Origin: Pseudodonghicola flavimaris
Lineage (GTDB): Bacteria > Pseudomonadota > Alphaproteobacteria > Rhodobacterales > Rhodobacteraceae
Direction: 5' to 3'
DNA length: 34,210 nucleotides
Assembly: GCF_030164425.1 (NCBI RefSeq)
Contig: NZ_JASNJD010000031.1
Location: 1 to 34,210, forward strand
The notes under the pieces were generated by a model. The model had not been told where the DNA came from, did not search any database, and was given only the letters and a program-made list of their open reading frames with translations. Below, in pieces: positions 17,206 to 25,098 of the stretch (its first letter is position 1; each line of letters opens with the position of its first letter). A program made the position numbers and the translations under genes.

Positions 17206-17931
17206 TCAGCCTCCCAGATAGGTTGACAGCAGTTCCTCGCGTTCGAGGAGGTCTTGCGGCGCGCCGGACCAGACGATGCGGCCGTCGTCGAGCAGATGCA
17301 TCACATCGCTCAGGTGGGCGACGCGGGCCGGGTTTTCCTCGACCAGCAGGATGGTGCGCCCCTCGGCGCGCAGCTGGCCGATCACCTCGTAGATCTGTTC
17401 GATCACCAGCGGCGCCAGCCCCAGCGAGGGTTCGTCGATCATCATCACGTCGCCGCCGGCCATCAGGCCGCGGCCGATGCCGACCATCCGCCGCTCGCCG
17501 CCCGACAGCGACGAGGCGATCTGCCCGTGCCGTTCCTTCAGCCGCGGCAGCAGGCCATAGACGAAGTCGAGCCGCTTCTCCACCGTCTCGGCGACCGGGG
17601 TGGTATAGGCGCCCATCAGCAGGTTCTCGTAGACGGTCATCTCCGGGAACAGCAGGTCGCCCTGCGGCACATGGGCGATGCCGGCGGCGGCGACCTGATG
17701 CGGCCGCAGCTTCTGGATCTCGCGGCCCTCGGCCAGGATGCGGCCCTGACGCAGCCGGGTCAGGCCCGAAATCGTCCGGAGCAGGGTCGATTTTCCATGG
17801 CCGTTGGGGCCCACCACGGTGACGATCTGCCCCTTGGGCACCGTCAGCGAGATGCCGTGCAGCACATCGGGGCCGTCATAGCCGGCGCTCAGCCCGTCGA
17901 CGGCCAGCGCGGGGGTCTTGTGCTCAGCCAT
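17206..17931 (-). CDS. livF: LivF-type ABC transporter ATPase
   Basis: This 241-residue cytoplasmic ATPase energises the importer. All motifs are intact: Walker A GPNGHGKST, the Q-loop region with HVPQGDLLFPEMTV, signature LSGGERRMV, Walker B MMIDEPSLGL and a switch region LLVEENPARV. Its reading frame overlaps the end of the LivG-type gene by eight bases. Because its partner has an abnormal signature motif, one of the two composite ATP sites in the LivF/LivG pair may be weakened; LivF itself looks normal. In most relatives the switch position in LivF is Glu/Asn-rich rather than His, as here. Confidence 0.93.
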   Translation of the reverse strand: MAEHKTPALAVDGLSAGYDGPDVLHGISLTVPKGQIVTVVGPNGHGKSTLLRTISGLTRLRQGRILAEGREIQKLRPHQVAAAGIAHVPQGDLLFPEMTVYENLLMGAYTTPVAETVEKRLDFVYGLLPRLKERHGQIASSLSGGERRMVGIGRGLMAGGDVMMIDEPSLGLAPLVIEQIYEVIGQLRAEGRTILLVEENPARVAHLSDVMHLLDDGRIVWSGAPQDLLEREELLSTYLGG

Positions 17932-18721
17932 GGGCAGCCTCTCCGAAGTGGGTTTTCAGCCGGTCGGCCACGCCCTTGCCCAGGTAGGTCTCGACCACGG
18001 TCTCGTTCTCGGCCACCGCCTCGGGCGGGCCTTCGAAGATCAGCTGGCCGTGATGCATGATCAGCACCCGGCTCGACAGCGTCAGCAGGAAGCGCATCAC
18101 ATGTTCGATCAGCACGATGGTGATGCCGCGGCCGCACATCTGGCGCACCAGGTCCTGGATATGGTCGATCTCGTCGCTGTTGAGCCCGCCGACCGGCTCG
18201 TCGAGAAACACCATGCGGGGCCGGGTCGCCATGGCGCCGGCAATCATCAGAAGCTTGCGGTCGAGCACCGGCAGATCGCGCGCCAGCATCCGCCGCTTGT
18301 CGCCGAGGCCGACGAACTCGAGCGCCTCCTCGGTGGCCTGGCGGGTGGCGCGGCCGAGCCGGAAGCCCGGAAACCGCCGCCCGTGGCGGCCGAACTGGGC
18401 GGCGACCTGGATATTCTCCTCGACGCTCATGTGGTCGAAGGCGGCATTGAGCTGGAAGGTGCGGGCGATGCCGAGATGGCAGATCTGGTCCGCCCCCATC
18501 CCGGTCACGTCATGGCCGTCGAAGATGATCCGCCCGCCGCTGGGGGCGGTGATGCCGGTGACCACGTCGAAGAACGTGGTCTTGCCGGCACCGTTGGGGC
18601 CGCCGATGCCCAGCACTTCGCCGGGCATCACGGACATCGACACATCGTCCACGGCCCGGAGCGAGCCGTAGTGACGCGAGACATCCTCGCAGCTGAGGAT
18701 CGGAGCCGAAGCTTCCGTCAT
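17924..18721 (-). CDS. livG: LivG-type ABC transporter ATPase with atypical signature motif
   Basis: This 265-residue ATPase begins at the ATG at 18721, which overlaps the last base of the substrate-binding protein's stop codon (TGATG). A longer in-frame reading to 19018 runs through the preceding gene and is rejected. Walker A is GPNGAGKTT, Walker B MVFLDEPVGGLN, and the switch histidine is in LIEHVM. Where LivG proteins normally have LSYGQ or LSGGQ, this one reads DLPVLDRKLL (L150 onward), so the ABC signature is lost or highly diverged while surrounding residues are conserved. This is not a frameshift, as flanking family sequence continues in frame. The gene lies in the amidase/ABC/GMC operon. 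Confidence 0.9.
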   Translation of the reverse strand: MTEASAPILSCEDVSRHYGSLRAVDDVSMSVMPGEVLGIGGPNGAGKTTFFDVVTGITAPSGGRIIFDGHDVTGMGADQICHLGIARTFQLNAAFDHMSVEENIQVAAQFGRHGRRFPGFRLGRATRQATEEALEFVGLGDKRRMLARDLPVLDRKLLMIAGAMATRPRMVFLDEPVGGLNSDEIDHIQDLVRQMCGRGITIVLIEHVMRFLLTLSSRVLIMHHGQLIFEGPPEAVAENETVVETYLGKGVADRLKTHFGEAAHG

Positions 18722-20019
18722 CACGACATCCAGGGCGGCAGTTTGAAGCTGCCCTTGGCATAGGCCGGCGGCGAGATCAGCACCGGGTCGGTGGTCAGAT
18801 CCTGATGTTGCAGGAACTGATGCGGCATCCCCAGCGAGGCATCCGAGGTCTGCGCCGGGTAGCACGTCGCCGATTGCCCGTCGGGGTCGAAATTGCAGAT
18901 GCCGTTGACGCCGCGATAGACCAGCATGTTCATGGTCGCGGCGACCTTCTGCATCTGCTCCTTCTCGTAGGGCGCGCCGGGGCCGCCGGCGATGGCCGCC
19001 GACAGCGCCCATTTCCACAGCCCGTCATAGGTCTGCGATCCGGTCAGATAGGCCGCGTTAGGGCCGAATTTGTCGCGATAGGTGGCGCGGAAGGCCTCGG
19101 AATAATCATCCGGCAGACAGCCCACCACGGTGGAATAGAGCACGCCCTCGACCGCGTCGCCGCCGATGTCCTTGAAGGCGGGCAGCGACGGCCCGTACTG
19201 CATGTAGATCAGCGAATTGGTCGGCTGCGGGATGAACTGGGTCATGAAGGCGGCCAGATCCTGCGGCAGGAAATGGGTGACCGCGATCACCGCCGGCGGC
19301 TCCTGGCGCAGCTTGGCCAGCGTCGGGCCCCACTGGTTGTTGGGGAAGCCCACGGTTTCATAGAGCGTCACGTCCCAGCCGTAATCCTTGGCCTGGTCGC
19401 GCACCGCGTTGGCGATGACGATGGAATATTCCGCCGAGGAGGTGACCAGCGCGATGGTCTTGTTCTCCGGCGCCCACTGGCCGCTGTCGATCAGGCCGTT
19501 GAGATAGGTCAGCAGACCCGGGCCATAGTAATATTCGGGCGGATCGCCCTGGAACGAGCCGTAGTAGCGCGCCGGGTCGCTCTTGAACTTGGTGTTATGC
19601 GAGATCAGCGTGTTGTAGTGGATGAAGATGATGTCGTTGTCGGCGGCGACATCCATCTCGATCATGCCGGTGCCGAAGTTGTAGCCGTTCACGATCACCG
19701 GGGTTTCGTATTTGTCGATCAGCCGCTGCATCGCCTGGCTGACGATCTCGGCGTTCATCGCCGAGCTGTCCTCGACATGCAGCTCCAGCGGGCGGCCGAG
19801 CACGCCGCCCATGGCGTTGATTTCTTCGATGGCCATCGTCAGGCCGTTCTGGAATTCGACCCCGTCAGCGGCGGCGGCGCCGGTCATCGGCAGCACGGCG
19901 CCCACGGCGATCGGGGAGGTGTCGGCCGCATGGGCGGCATTGACGCTCGACAGCAGCGAGGCCCCCGAGCCGAGGGCAGCCGTGCCCATGAGCATGGAAC
20001 GTCGGTTCAGCAATGTCAT
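18721..20019 (-). CDS. Substrate-binding protein of a HAAT-type ABC importer, Tat signal
   Basis: This periplasmic binding protein (432 residues from the ATG at 20019) has a type I periplasmic-binding fold like LivJ, AmiC and FmdD. The N-terminus NRRSMLMGTAALGSG, followed by a hydrophobic stretch ending AAHAAD, is a likely twin-arginine signal peptide. Mature-domain blocks include IAVGAVLPMTGAAAADG, a Gly-rich ligand-contact region, and GVLGRPLELHVEDS. The start is ambiguous: AAGGAG abuts the ATG, whereas a TTG two codons later (20013) would have a 6-base spacing. It is 147 bases after the amidase gene; two hairpins fill that gap. The family binds amino acids, urea or short amides; with the neighbouring amidase, an amide or amine compound is the best guess. 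Confidence 0.9.
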   Translation of the reverse strand: MTLLNRRSMLMGTAALGSGASLLSSVNAAHAADTSPIAVGAVLPMTGAAAADGVEFQNGLTMAIEEINAMGGVLGRPLELHVEDSSAMNAEIVSQAMQRLIDKYETPVIVNGYNFGTGMIEMDVAADNDIIFIHYNTLISHNTKFKSDPARYYGSFQGDPPEYYYGPGLLTYLNGLIDSGQWAPENKTIALVTSSAEYSIVIANAVRDQAKDYGWDVTLYETVGFPNNQWGPTLAKLRQEPPAVIAVTHFLPQDLAAFMTQFIPQPTNSLIYMQYGPSLPAFKDIGGDAVEGVLYSTVVGCLPDDYSEAFRATYRDKFGPNAAYLTGSQTYDGLWKWALSAAIAGGPGAPYEKEQMQKVAATMNMLVYRGVNGICNFDPDGQSATCYPAQTSDASLGMPHQFLQHQDLTTDPVLISPPAYAKGSFKLPPWMS

Positions 20020-20090
20020 CTCCTTGTTGGTGGTGTCGGCCAGGCGTTTCCGGCCGCTGTTTTGCTTTGTTATGGTCTTGGTCGTTCGGT

Positions 20091-20157
20091 GGGGCGGGAC
20101 CCGTAGGGAGCGCGTCCCGCCCCGGGGAAGGCCCATCCGCGCGGTGATGCGGATGGG
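20091..20157 (-). other. Two stable hairpins between amidase and substrate-binding-protein genes
   Basis: Hairpin one has a 10-bp perfect stem (GGGGCGGGAC 20091-20100, GTCCCGCCCC 20114-20123). Hairpin two has a 9-bp perfect stem (CCCATCCGC 20132-20140, GCGGATGGG 20149-20157). Neither has a U-tract on the minus strand, so they look more like mRNA-stabilising or partial-termination structures than full terminators. Confidence 0.5.
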
Positions 20158-20166
20158 GTCGTGAAG

Positions 20167-21585
20167 TCAGAGGAAATAGTCGGGGTGACGGGCGGCCCAC
20201 CATTTGGCCAGGGCCAGCACCTGCGAATCCGCGCCGCGTCCGGCGATGATCTGCAGCGAATGCGGCAGGCCGCCCGTGCTCAGCCCGGCGGGCACCGACA
20301 TCGCCGGCTGTTGGCTGAGGTTGATCGGATAGGAGAAGCCGGCCCATTCGATCCAGCGCGAGAGGCCGCTGTCCTCAGGCAGCTCCTCGCCGGCGGTGAA
20401 GGGCAGGATGGCCGCCCCCGGCGCGACGAGATAGTCGAAATCCTCGGCCAGCGCCCGGTCCATTTCCGAGCCATAGGCGGCGCGCAGGTTCACATTGGCG
20501 ATGTAATCGGACACCCGCCAGTCACGCGCCTGTTCGGCCATCTGGTAAAGCCCGGGATCGATCTGGCCGGCGTCGAACTCGCCCAGCATGTCGAGCCGGC
20601 GGCGGGCACCGGAAATCCAGTGCCAGTTGAAGATGTCGAGGATCTGATCGGCCATCGGCAGCTCGAATTCGATCAGCTCGGCGCCGGCCTCGGCCAGATC
20701 CGCCAGCGATTTGTCGAATTGCGCCGCGACCTCCGGGTCGACGTACCCCGAGGGCGGGGTGCGCCAGACGCCGATCTTCTTGCCCTTGGGGGTGACCTCC
20801 TGCGCGGAGAGCGCGGGGAACTCCGCCGCGCCCTGGAACCAGTCGGCCAGATCGCGCCCGGACATCACCGCCAGCATCGCCTCGGCGTCCTCGGGGCGGC
20901 GGCACATCGGGCCGATATGGGCGACGGTGCCGAAGGGGCTGGCCGGATAGGCCGGCACCCGGCCGAAGGTCGGCTTGATGCCGGAGATGCCGGTGAAGGC
21001 GGAGGGAATGCGGATCGAGCCACCCCCGTCCGAGCCGAGATGAAAGACGCCGGCGCCCATGGCCGCCGCGACCGCGGCCCCGCCCGAGGAGCCGCCCGGG
21101 GTGACATCGGTGTTCCAGGGGTTGCGGGTGATGCCGGAATAGAGACAGTCGGTGATCGCCTTCCAGCCGAATTCCGGCGTCGTCGTCATGCCGAGGAACA
21201 CCAGGCCCGCAGCGCGCATCCGCGCCACGCTGGGGGCATCCGCGGCACAGGGGGTGGGATCGGTCAGGGTCGAGCCGTAGCGCACCGACCAGCCCTTGAT
21301 CGAGACGATATCCTTGATCGTCGCCGGCACTCCGTCGACTGGCGACAGCGGCGTGCCCGCCTGCCAGCGCGCCTCGGCGGCGCGGGCCATCTCCAGCGCG
21401 CCGTCATGGTCGATCAGGGTGAAGGCGTTGCAGCTTTCCTGCGCCGCCTCGGCCCGCTCCAGCGCCTTCGCGGTCACCTCGACCGGCGACAGGCTGCCCG
21501 CGGCATAGGCTTTCGTCAGCTCGGCGCTTGTCAGCAGGCAACAGTCATCCGCGCCCGAAATCGGGGTTTTCTTCACATCCAGCAC
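20167..21585 (-). CDS. Amidase (amidase signature family)
   Basis: This cytoplasmic hydrolase should cleave a carboxamide to an acid plus ammonia or an amine. The Ser-cisSer-Lys triad is complete: K91 in VPATIKDIV, the cis-serine S166 in TPGGSSGGA and the nucleophile S190 in SDGGGSIRIP (numbering from the GTG at 21585). I prefer this GTG because GGAAA lies just upstream and family similarity begins soon after; an in-frame ATG at 21675 would add 30 residues that look non-homologous and would run through the divergent regulatory region. It heads the minus-strand group with the ABC importer and GMC oxidoreductase. The GatA subunit of the tRNA amidotransferase is unlikely since no gatB/gatC are nearby. 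Confidence 0.88.
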   Translation of the reverse strand: MLDVKKTPISGADDCCLLTSAELTKAYAAGSLSPVEVTAKALERAEAAQESCNAFTLIDHDGALEMARAAEARWQAGTPLSPVDGVPATIKDIVSIKGWSVRYGSTLTDPTPCAADAPSVARMRAAGLVFLGMTTTPEFGWKAITDCLYSGITRNPWNTDVTPGGSSGGAAVAAAMGAGVFHLGSDGGGSIRIPSAFTGISGIKPTFGRVPAYPASPFGTVAHIGPMCRRPEDAEAMLAVMSGRDLADWFQGAAEFPALSAQEVTPKGKKIGVWRTPPSGYVDPEVAAQFDKSLADLAEAGAELIEFELPMADQILDIFNWHWISGARRRLDMLGEFDAGQIDPGLYQMAEQARDWRVSDYIANVNLRAAYGSEMDRALAEDFDYLVAPGAAILPFTAGEELPEDSGLSRWIEWAGFSYPINLSQQPAMSVPAGLSTGGLPHSLQIIAGRGADSQVLALAKWWAARHPDYFL

Positions 21586-21678
21586 AATGATTTCCGGTTT
21601 TGTCTTATCTGTAAAAAAAAGCTGCGCCGGGCCTGAAACTTTGTAAAATGCAAAATATACAGAAAACCTGAACATTCT
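21586..21678. promoter_or_regulatory. Divergent control region between amidase operon and LysR gene
   Basis: This AT-rich gap contains CTGTAAAAAAAAG (21609-21621), TTTGTAAAATGCAAAAT (21641-21657, with a TTTG-N7-CAAA dyad) and ATATACAG. LysR proteins commonly bind such interrupted dyads between their own gene and a divergent target. TGTAAAA-containing words also appear upstream of the acyl-CoA synthetase at 251-305. Individual promoter hexamers cannot be assigned with confidence. Confidence 0.5.
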
Positions 21679-22605
21679 ATGGAGAGGTTGGTGAGCGCCT
21701 CCTTACGACAAATCCAATATGTACTGGCGGTTTACGAGACCGGCAGCATCGCAAAAGCGTCACGCGACATGCATATTTCACAGTCCTCCATTCTGGCGGC
21801 CATCGATAACGCTGAACAAGATTTAGGCGCCCGCATCTTCGACCGGCGGAAGGGGCGGGGGGTGGTGCTGACGGCGATGGGGGAACGCTATCTGGCGGCG
21901 GCGCGGCGGCTGCTGTCGGCCGAACGCGAATTCCGCCACAGCCTGCTGATCTCCGGCACCCCGCACGGGCCGCTGCGGATCGGCTGTTTCGAACCCTTCG
22001 GCCCGATCATGATGATCGACGTTCTGCGCAAGCTGCGCGAGCGGATCGGGTATTTCGAAATCACCCTGCTGGAGACCGATCAGGTCTCGCTCAAGCGGGC
22101 GCTCGACCGGGGCGAGATCGACGTGGCGGTGATCTACGATCTGGGCCCCGATTTCGACTGCACGATCGAATATATCGGCCGGGCGCCGCCGCATGCGATG
22201 GTGCATGTCGACAGCCCGCTGGCCCGCCATGACGAGATCTCGCTGGAACAGCTCTGCCGCGAGCCGATCTCGCTGCTGACCCTGCCGCTGACCACCACCT
22301 ATCTGATGACGCTGTTCGACTATACATCGCAGAAACCGACGATCGGCTTTCGCAGCAGCCATTACGAAACGGTGATCCGGGCGGTCTCCTCGGGCTTCGG
22401 CGGCACCATCCTGAACGCCTGGCCGGCCAACCCGCTGCCGACGGAGGCCAATACCAAGCGGCTGCGGCTGCTGGAGGATCTGCCGGCCCCCAATATCGTC
22501 ACCGCCGATCACTACGGCGATCAGAAACCGCCCAACCTGATCGAGTTCATCGCCGAGCTGAAGGAGCATGTGGCGCTGGGATACCGGCATCTGACCCCGT
22601 CCTGA
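21679..22605 (+). CDS. LysR-family transcriptional regulator
   Basis: This 308-residue regulator has an N-terminal winged helix-turn-helix (LRQIQYVLAVYETGSIAKASRDMHISQSS in the first 40 residues) and a LysR effector-binding domain (from about residue 95, PLRIGCFEPFGP, onward). It is transcribed away from the amidase/ABC/GMC operon, the classic layout for a LysR activator of the neighbouring genes responding to the substrate or a catabolite. Its first 120 bases are less GC-rich than the rest. The exact start is uncertain: no clear ribosome binding site precedes the ATG at 21679, and GTG at 21691 is preceded by GGAGAGG at a short spacing. Confidence 0.9.
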   Translation: MERLVSASLRQIQYVLAVYETGSIAKASRDMHISQSSILAAIDNAEQDLGARIFDRRKGRGVVLTAMGERYLAAARRLLSAEREFRHSLLISGTPHGPLRIGCFEPFGPIMMIDVLRKLRERIGYFEITLLETDQVSLKRALDRGEIDVAVIYDLGPDFDCTIEYIGRAPPHAMVHVDSPLARHDEISLEQLCREPISLLTLPLTTTYLMTLFDYTSQKPTIGFRSSHYETVIRAVSSGFGGTILNAWPANPLPTEANTKRLRLLEDLPAPNIVTADHYGDQKPPNLIEFIAELKEHVALGYRHLTPS

Positions 22606-22662
22606 GCGCCCCTTTTGTCGTCGTGCTTCCGCCCGCGCGGGCGGGCGGGGCAGGGGGCTCAG
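22602..22662. terminator. Nested inverted repeats between convergent genes
   Basis: An inner palindrome (CCGCCC-GCGC-GGGCGG, 22629-22644) lies inside an outer repeat (CTGAGC 22602-22607, GCTCAG 22657-22662) spanning the stops of the LysR and RTX genes. It could block read-through from both directions. There is a TTTT at 22614-22617 but no standard U-tract after the stem. Confidence 0.4.
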
Positions 22663-24842
22663 CTGAACAGGAAGTGATCGGCCTCCAGATCCCCGGGGTC
22701 GATTCCCTCCAGCACGATGGTGCCCTCGCCGGTGTCGATCAGCGTGTCCTCCCCCGCCGCGACGATCTTCAGCGCCGCATAGCTGAGCCCCGGGATGTCC
22801 AGCCGGATCTGATCCTGATCCGGGTCGAAATCGGTGATGCTGTCGTCGCCGTGATCCGCCTCGAAAACGAAACGGTCGCGCCGGGCGCCGCCGGTCAGCC
22901 TGTCGTCGCCGGCGCCGCCCAGCAACACATCCCGCCCGGCGCCGCCGGAGAGATCATCGTCGCCGGCGCCGCCCGACAGCCGGTCCCGGCCGGCCTGGCC
23001 CAGCAGCCGGTCGCTCCCGGTCTCTCCCTCCATCCGGTCGGTGCCGCCACCGCCCTTGAGCAGATCGTTGCCGTCCCCCCCCAGCAGGTGATCGTCGCCC
23101 CGCTGACCCCAGAGCCGGTCGCGCCCGGCGCCGCCCCGCAGCAGATCGATCCCGGCGCCGCCCCGCATCCGGTCGTTGCCGGCACCGCCCAGCAGCCGGT
23201 CGGCGCCACCGCCGCCGCGCAGACGATCCGCCCCGCCGAGCCCTTCGAGCAGGTCGTCGCCCGCCCCGCCGGAGAGCCGGTCGGCAGCCGCGCTGCCGTG
23301 CTGCTCGGTGCCGGCCGCGTCCTCCTCCGCCTCCGGCAACGGGATCCGGTCCGGCGTGTCGAAGCCGTCGGGCCAGAGATCGGCGGCCAGCAGCGGCTTG
23401 CCATCGGCGCTCAGCACCTTGAGCTCGGTGCTGCCGTAGCGCACCCAAATCCCGGTCGCGATCGGCTCGAACCGCAGCTGGTCGGGGCTGCGCAGCATCG
23501 GAAAGGCGCTCAGGTCCAGCCGGTCGCTGCCGCGTTCGAAATCGAGGATGCGCAGCGTCCCCTCGGTCGGCGCCAGCACGAAGGTATCACCGCCGTCGCC
23601 GCCGGTGATCTCCGCCCCGGCGCTGCCGCTGACCAGCACATCGTCGCCGTCGCTGCCGGTGATCAGCACCCGCCCGTCGCGGGCGGTCTCGGTGCCGCCG
23701 CTGGCCTCGCCCTCGCTGGCGCGGGCATCGAGCACGCTGCCCAGCCGACCGAGATCGAGGGCGAATTGCGTCACCCCGCTGCCGCTGCCGGAGGTGACGA
23801 AGATCTGGATGGCGTCGCCCAGCGGGACCGCCTCGATGCTGGTGATGTTCTCCAGCCCCATCCCGGTCTCCTGTGTCAGGCTCTGCAGATGCACCAGCCG
23901 TCCGTCCGACAGCAGGGTGAACAGACTGAGCCCGTCATCGGCGCCGCCCGCCAGCACGAAGACCCGCTCCTCCGCCACCACCACCTCCAGCGCGGTGACC
24001 GCGTCGAAACGGGTGGCGCGGGTGTCGATGACATGATCCGTCGCGGTCAGGCTGCCGTCGGCGCCGAGCTGCATCACCGTGATCGAACTGGATCCGGCGG
24101 CGGCCAGCACCACCCAGGTGGCCCCCCCGGCGGTGACCGCCTGCAGCCCGCTGGGCCCGGCCACCCCCAGCCCGTCCGCCGCCCCCAGGGTGGCGCTGCG
24201 GCTGAGCGCGCCGGTGGCCGCATCGATGGTGTAACAGCTGACCCCCTGGCTGTGGCCGTCGGCGGCCAGCAGGAAGGCACCGCCGCCCGGCCCCTCGGGG
24301 ACCACCTGCAGCAGCGCCTGGCTGTCCAGCACGTAATGCGAGGATGTGCCACCCAGGCTGGCGGCGCGCACGATCGATCCGCTGCTGTCGGAAATCCAGG
24401 CATCGATGCCGCCGGTCTCGGCATCGACCATATAGAGCGCGCTGCGTCCGGCCCCGAGGCCGAAGGCCGCGACCGAGGCCGGGGTTTCGCCGCCATGGCC
24501 CGGCAGATCGGTGCTGGCGGCCTCGGCCAGGCTGCCGTCGGCCTCGATGGCATAACCGATCAGGCTGCCGTCGCCGGTCCCGTGCAGCACCAGTTCGGCG
24601 GCGCCGCCGCGCTCGACGATATCGAACCGGCCCAGCCCCAGGCCGGAGACATCGAAATAGCTGCTGTCGGTCAGCCGGGCGAGACCGCCGCCGGCGTCCA
24701 GCCGGTAGACGCTGATGCCGCCGTTCTGGCCGGTGGCGGCATAAAGATAGCTGCCGCTCCCGGTCACCAGGCTGCCCAGATGGCGCAGATCGGTGTCGAG
24801 CAGCTCATCCTTTGCCGTGATCCGCCCCGTCAGTGTCAGCAC
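22659..24842 (-). CDS. Beta-propeller / RTX calcium-binding repeat protein, probably type I secreted
   Basis: This 727-residue protein starts with GTG at 24842, five bases after GGAGG. Residues 1 to about 370 are repeated strand-rich modules (for example GSYLYAATGQNGGISVYRLDA, TYVMAA-like blades) resembling lactonase or YVTN-type beta-propellers. Residues about 400-440 contain one RTX-like block ending in TFVLAPTEG. Residues about 519-657 hold some fifteen nonapeptide repeats of the form GGxGxDxLx, which bind calcium. The C-terminus (RFVFEADHGDDSITDFDP and then a beta-rich tail ending DHFLFS) is the usual uncleaved signal region of type I secreted proteins. There is no N-terminal signal peptide. 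No ABC exporter or fusion protein for type I secretion is in the window. Enzymatic activity is unproven. Confidence 0.85.
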   Translation of the reverse strand: MLTLTGRITAKDELLDTDLRHLGSLVTGSGSYLYAATGQNGGISVYRLDAGGGLARLTDSSYFDVSGLGLGRFDIVERGGAAELVLHGTGDGSLIGYAIEADGSLAEAASTDLPGHGGETPASVAAFGLGAGRSALYMVDAETGGIDAWISDSSGSIVRAASLGGTSSHYVLDSQALLQVVPEGPGGGAFLLAADGHSQGVSCYTIDAATGALSRSATLGAADGLGVAGPSGLQAVTAGGATWVVLAAAGSSSITVMQLGADGSLTATDHVIDTRATRFDAVTALEVVVAEERVFVLAGGADDGLSLFTLLSDGRLVHLQSLTQETGMGLENITSIEAVPLGDAIQIFVTSGSGSGVTQFALDLGRLGSVLDARASEGEASGGTETARDGRVLITGSDGDDVLVSGSAGAEITGGDGGDTFVLAPTEGTLRILDFERGSDRLDLSAFPMLRSPDQLRFEPIATGIWVRYGSTELKVLSADGKPLLAADLWPDGFDTPDRIPLPEAEEDAAGTEQHGSAAADRLSGGAGDDLLEGLGGADRLRGGGGADRLLGGAGNDRMRGGAGIDLLRGGAGRDRLWGQRGDDHLLGGDGNDLLKGGGGTDRMEGETGSDRLLGQAGRDRLSGGAGDDDLSGGAGRDVLLGGAGDDRLTGGARRDRFVFEADHGDDSITDFDPDQDQIRLDIPGLSYAALKIVAAGEDTLIDTGEGTIVLEGIDPGDLEADHFLFS
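22870..23285 (-). repeat. Tandem 27-base coding repeats (RTX nonapeptides)
   Basis: About fifteen imperfect 27-base units encode GGxGxDxLx calcium-binding nonapeptides inside the propeller/RTX gene. They are coding repeats and not a CRISPR array: there are no unique spacers. Confidence 0.85.
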
Positions 24843-25098
24843 CGCCGCCTCCGCCCCGGGGAAAGCTCCCCCCGCATCCCCGGCCTAGGGCGCAAGCGCG
24901 GCGGCGGGCGCGCGGAAAAAGGGCGAAACCGGGGAAGATGCTTCAACCCTGTTTCAAGCTTGTCTCGAATGCCCGGCAACAGCGCCTGTTCCGGCCGCTC
25001 GGTTACCGCGCCGGCCGCCGCCGCAGGCCGGCGTTAACCCCGCTCCGCCATCACTCGGCCCCGTTCCGTCTCCCCCTCGTCGCGAAAGGAGCCCCGGC

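Noticed and set aside
18722..19018. A 99-codon N-terminal extension of the LivG-type ATPase.
   Set aside because: It lies wholly inside the substrate-binding-protein gene in another frame; the TGATG junction and family similarity fix the start at 18721.
21586..21675. A 30-codon N-terminal extension of the amidase starting at ATG 21675.
   Set aside because: The extra sequence is AT-rich regulatory DNA, and its translation is unlike amidases. The GTG at 21585 has a better-placed ribosome binding site.
22870..23285. Regular DNA repeats that might suggest a CRISPR array.
   Set aside because: The units are contiguous 27-base coding repeats giving GGxGxDxLx, with no spacers.
22623..25037. An 804-codon plus-strand open frame with repeated Pro-Val-Ala-Pro-Gly motifs opposite the RTX gene.
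   Set aside because: The repetition simply mirrors the RTX nonapeptide codons on the other strand.
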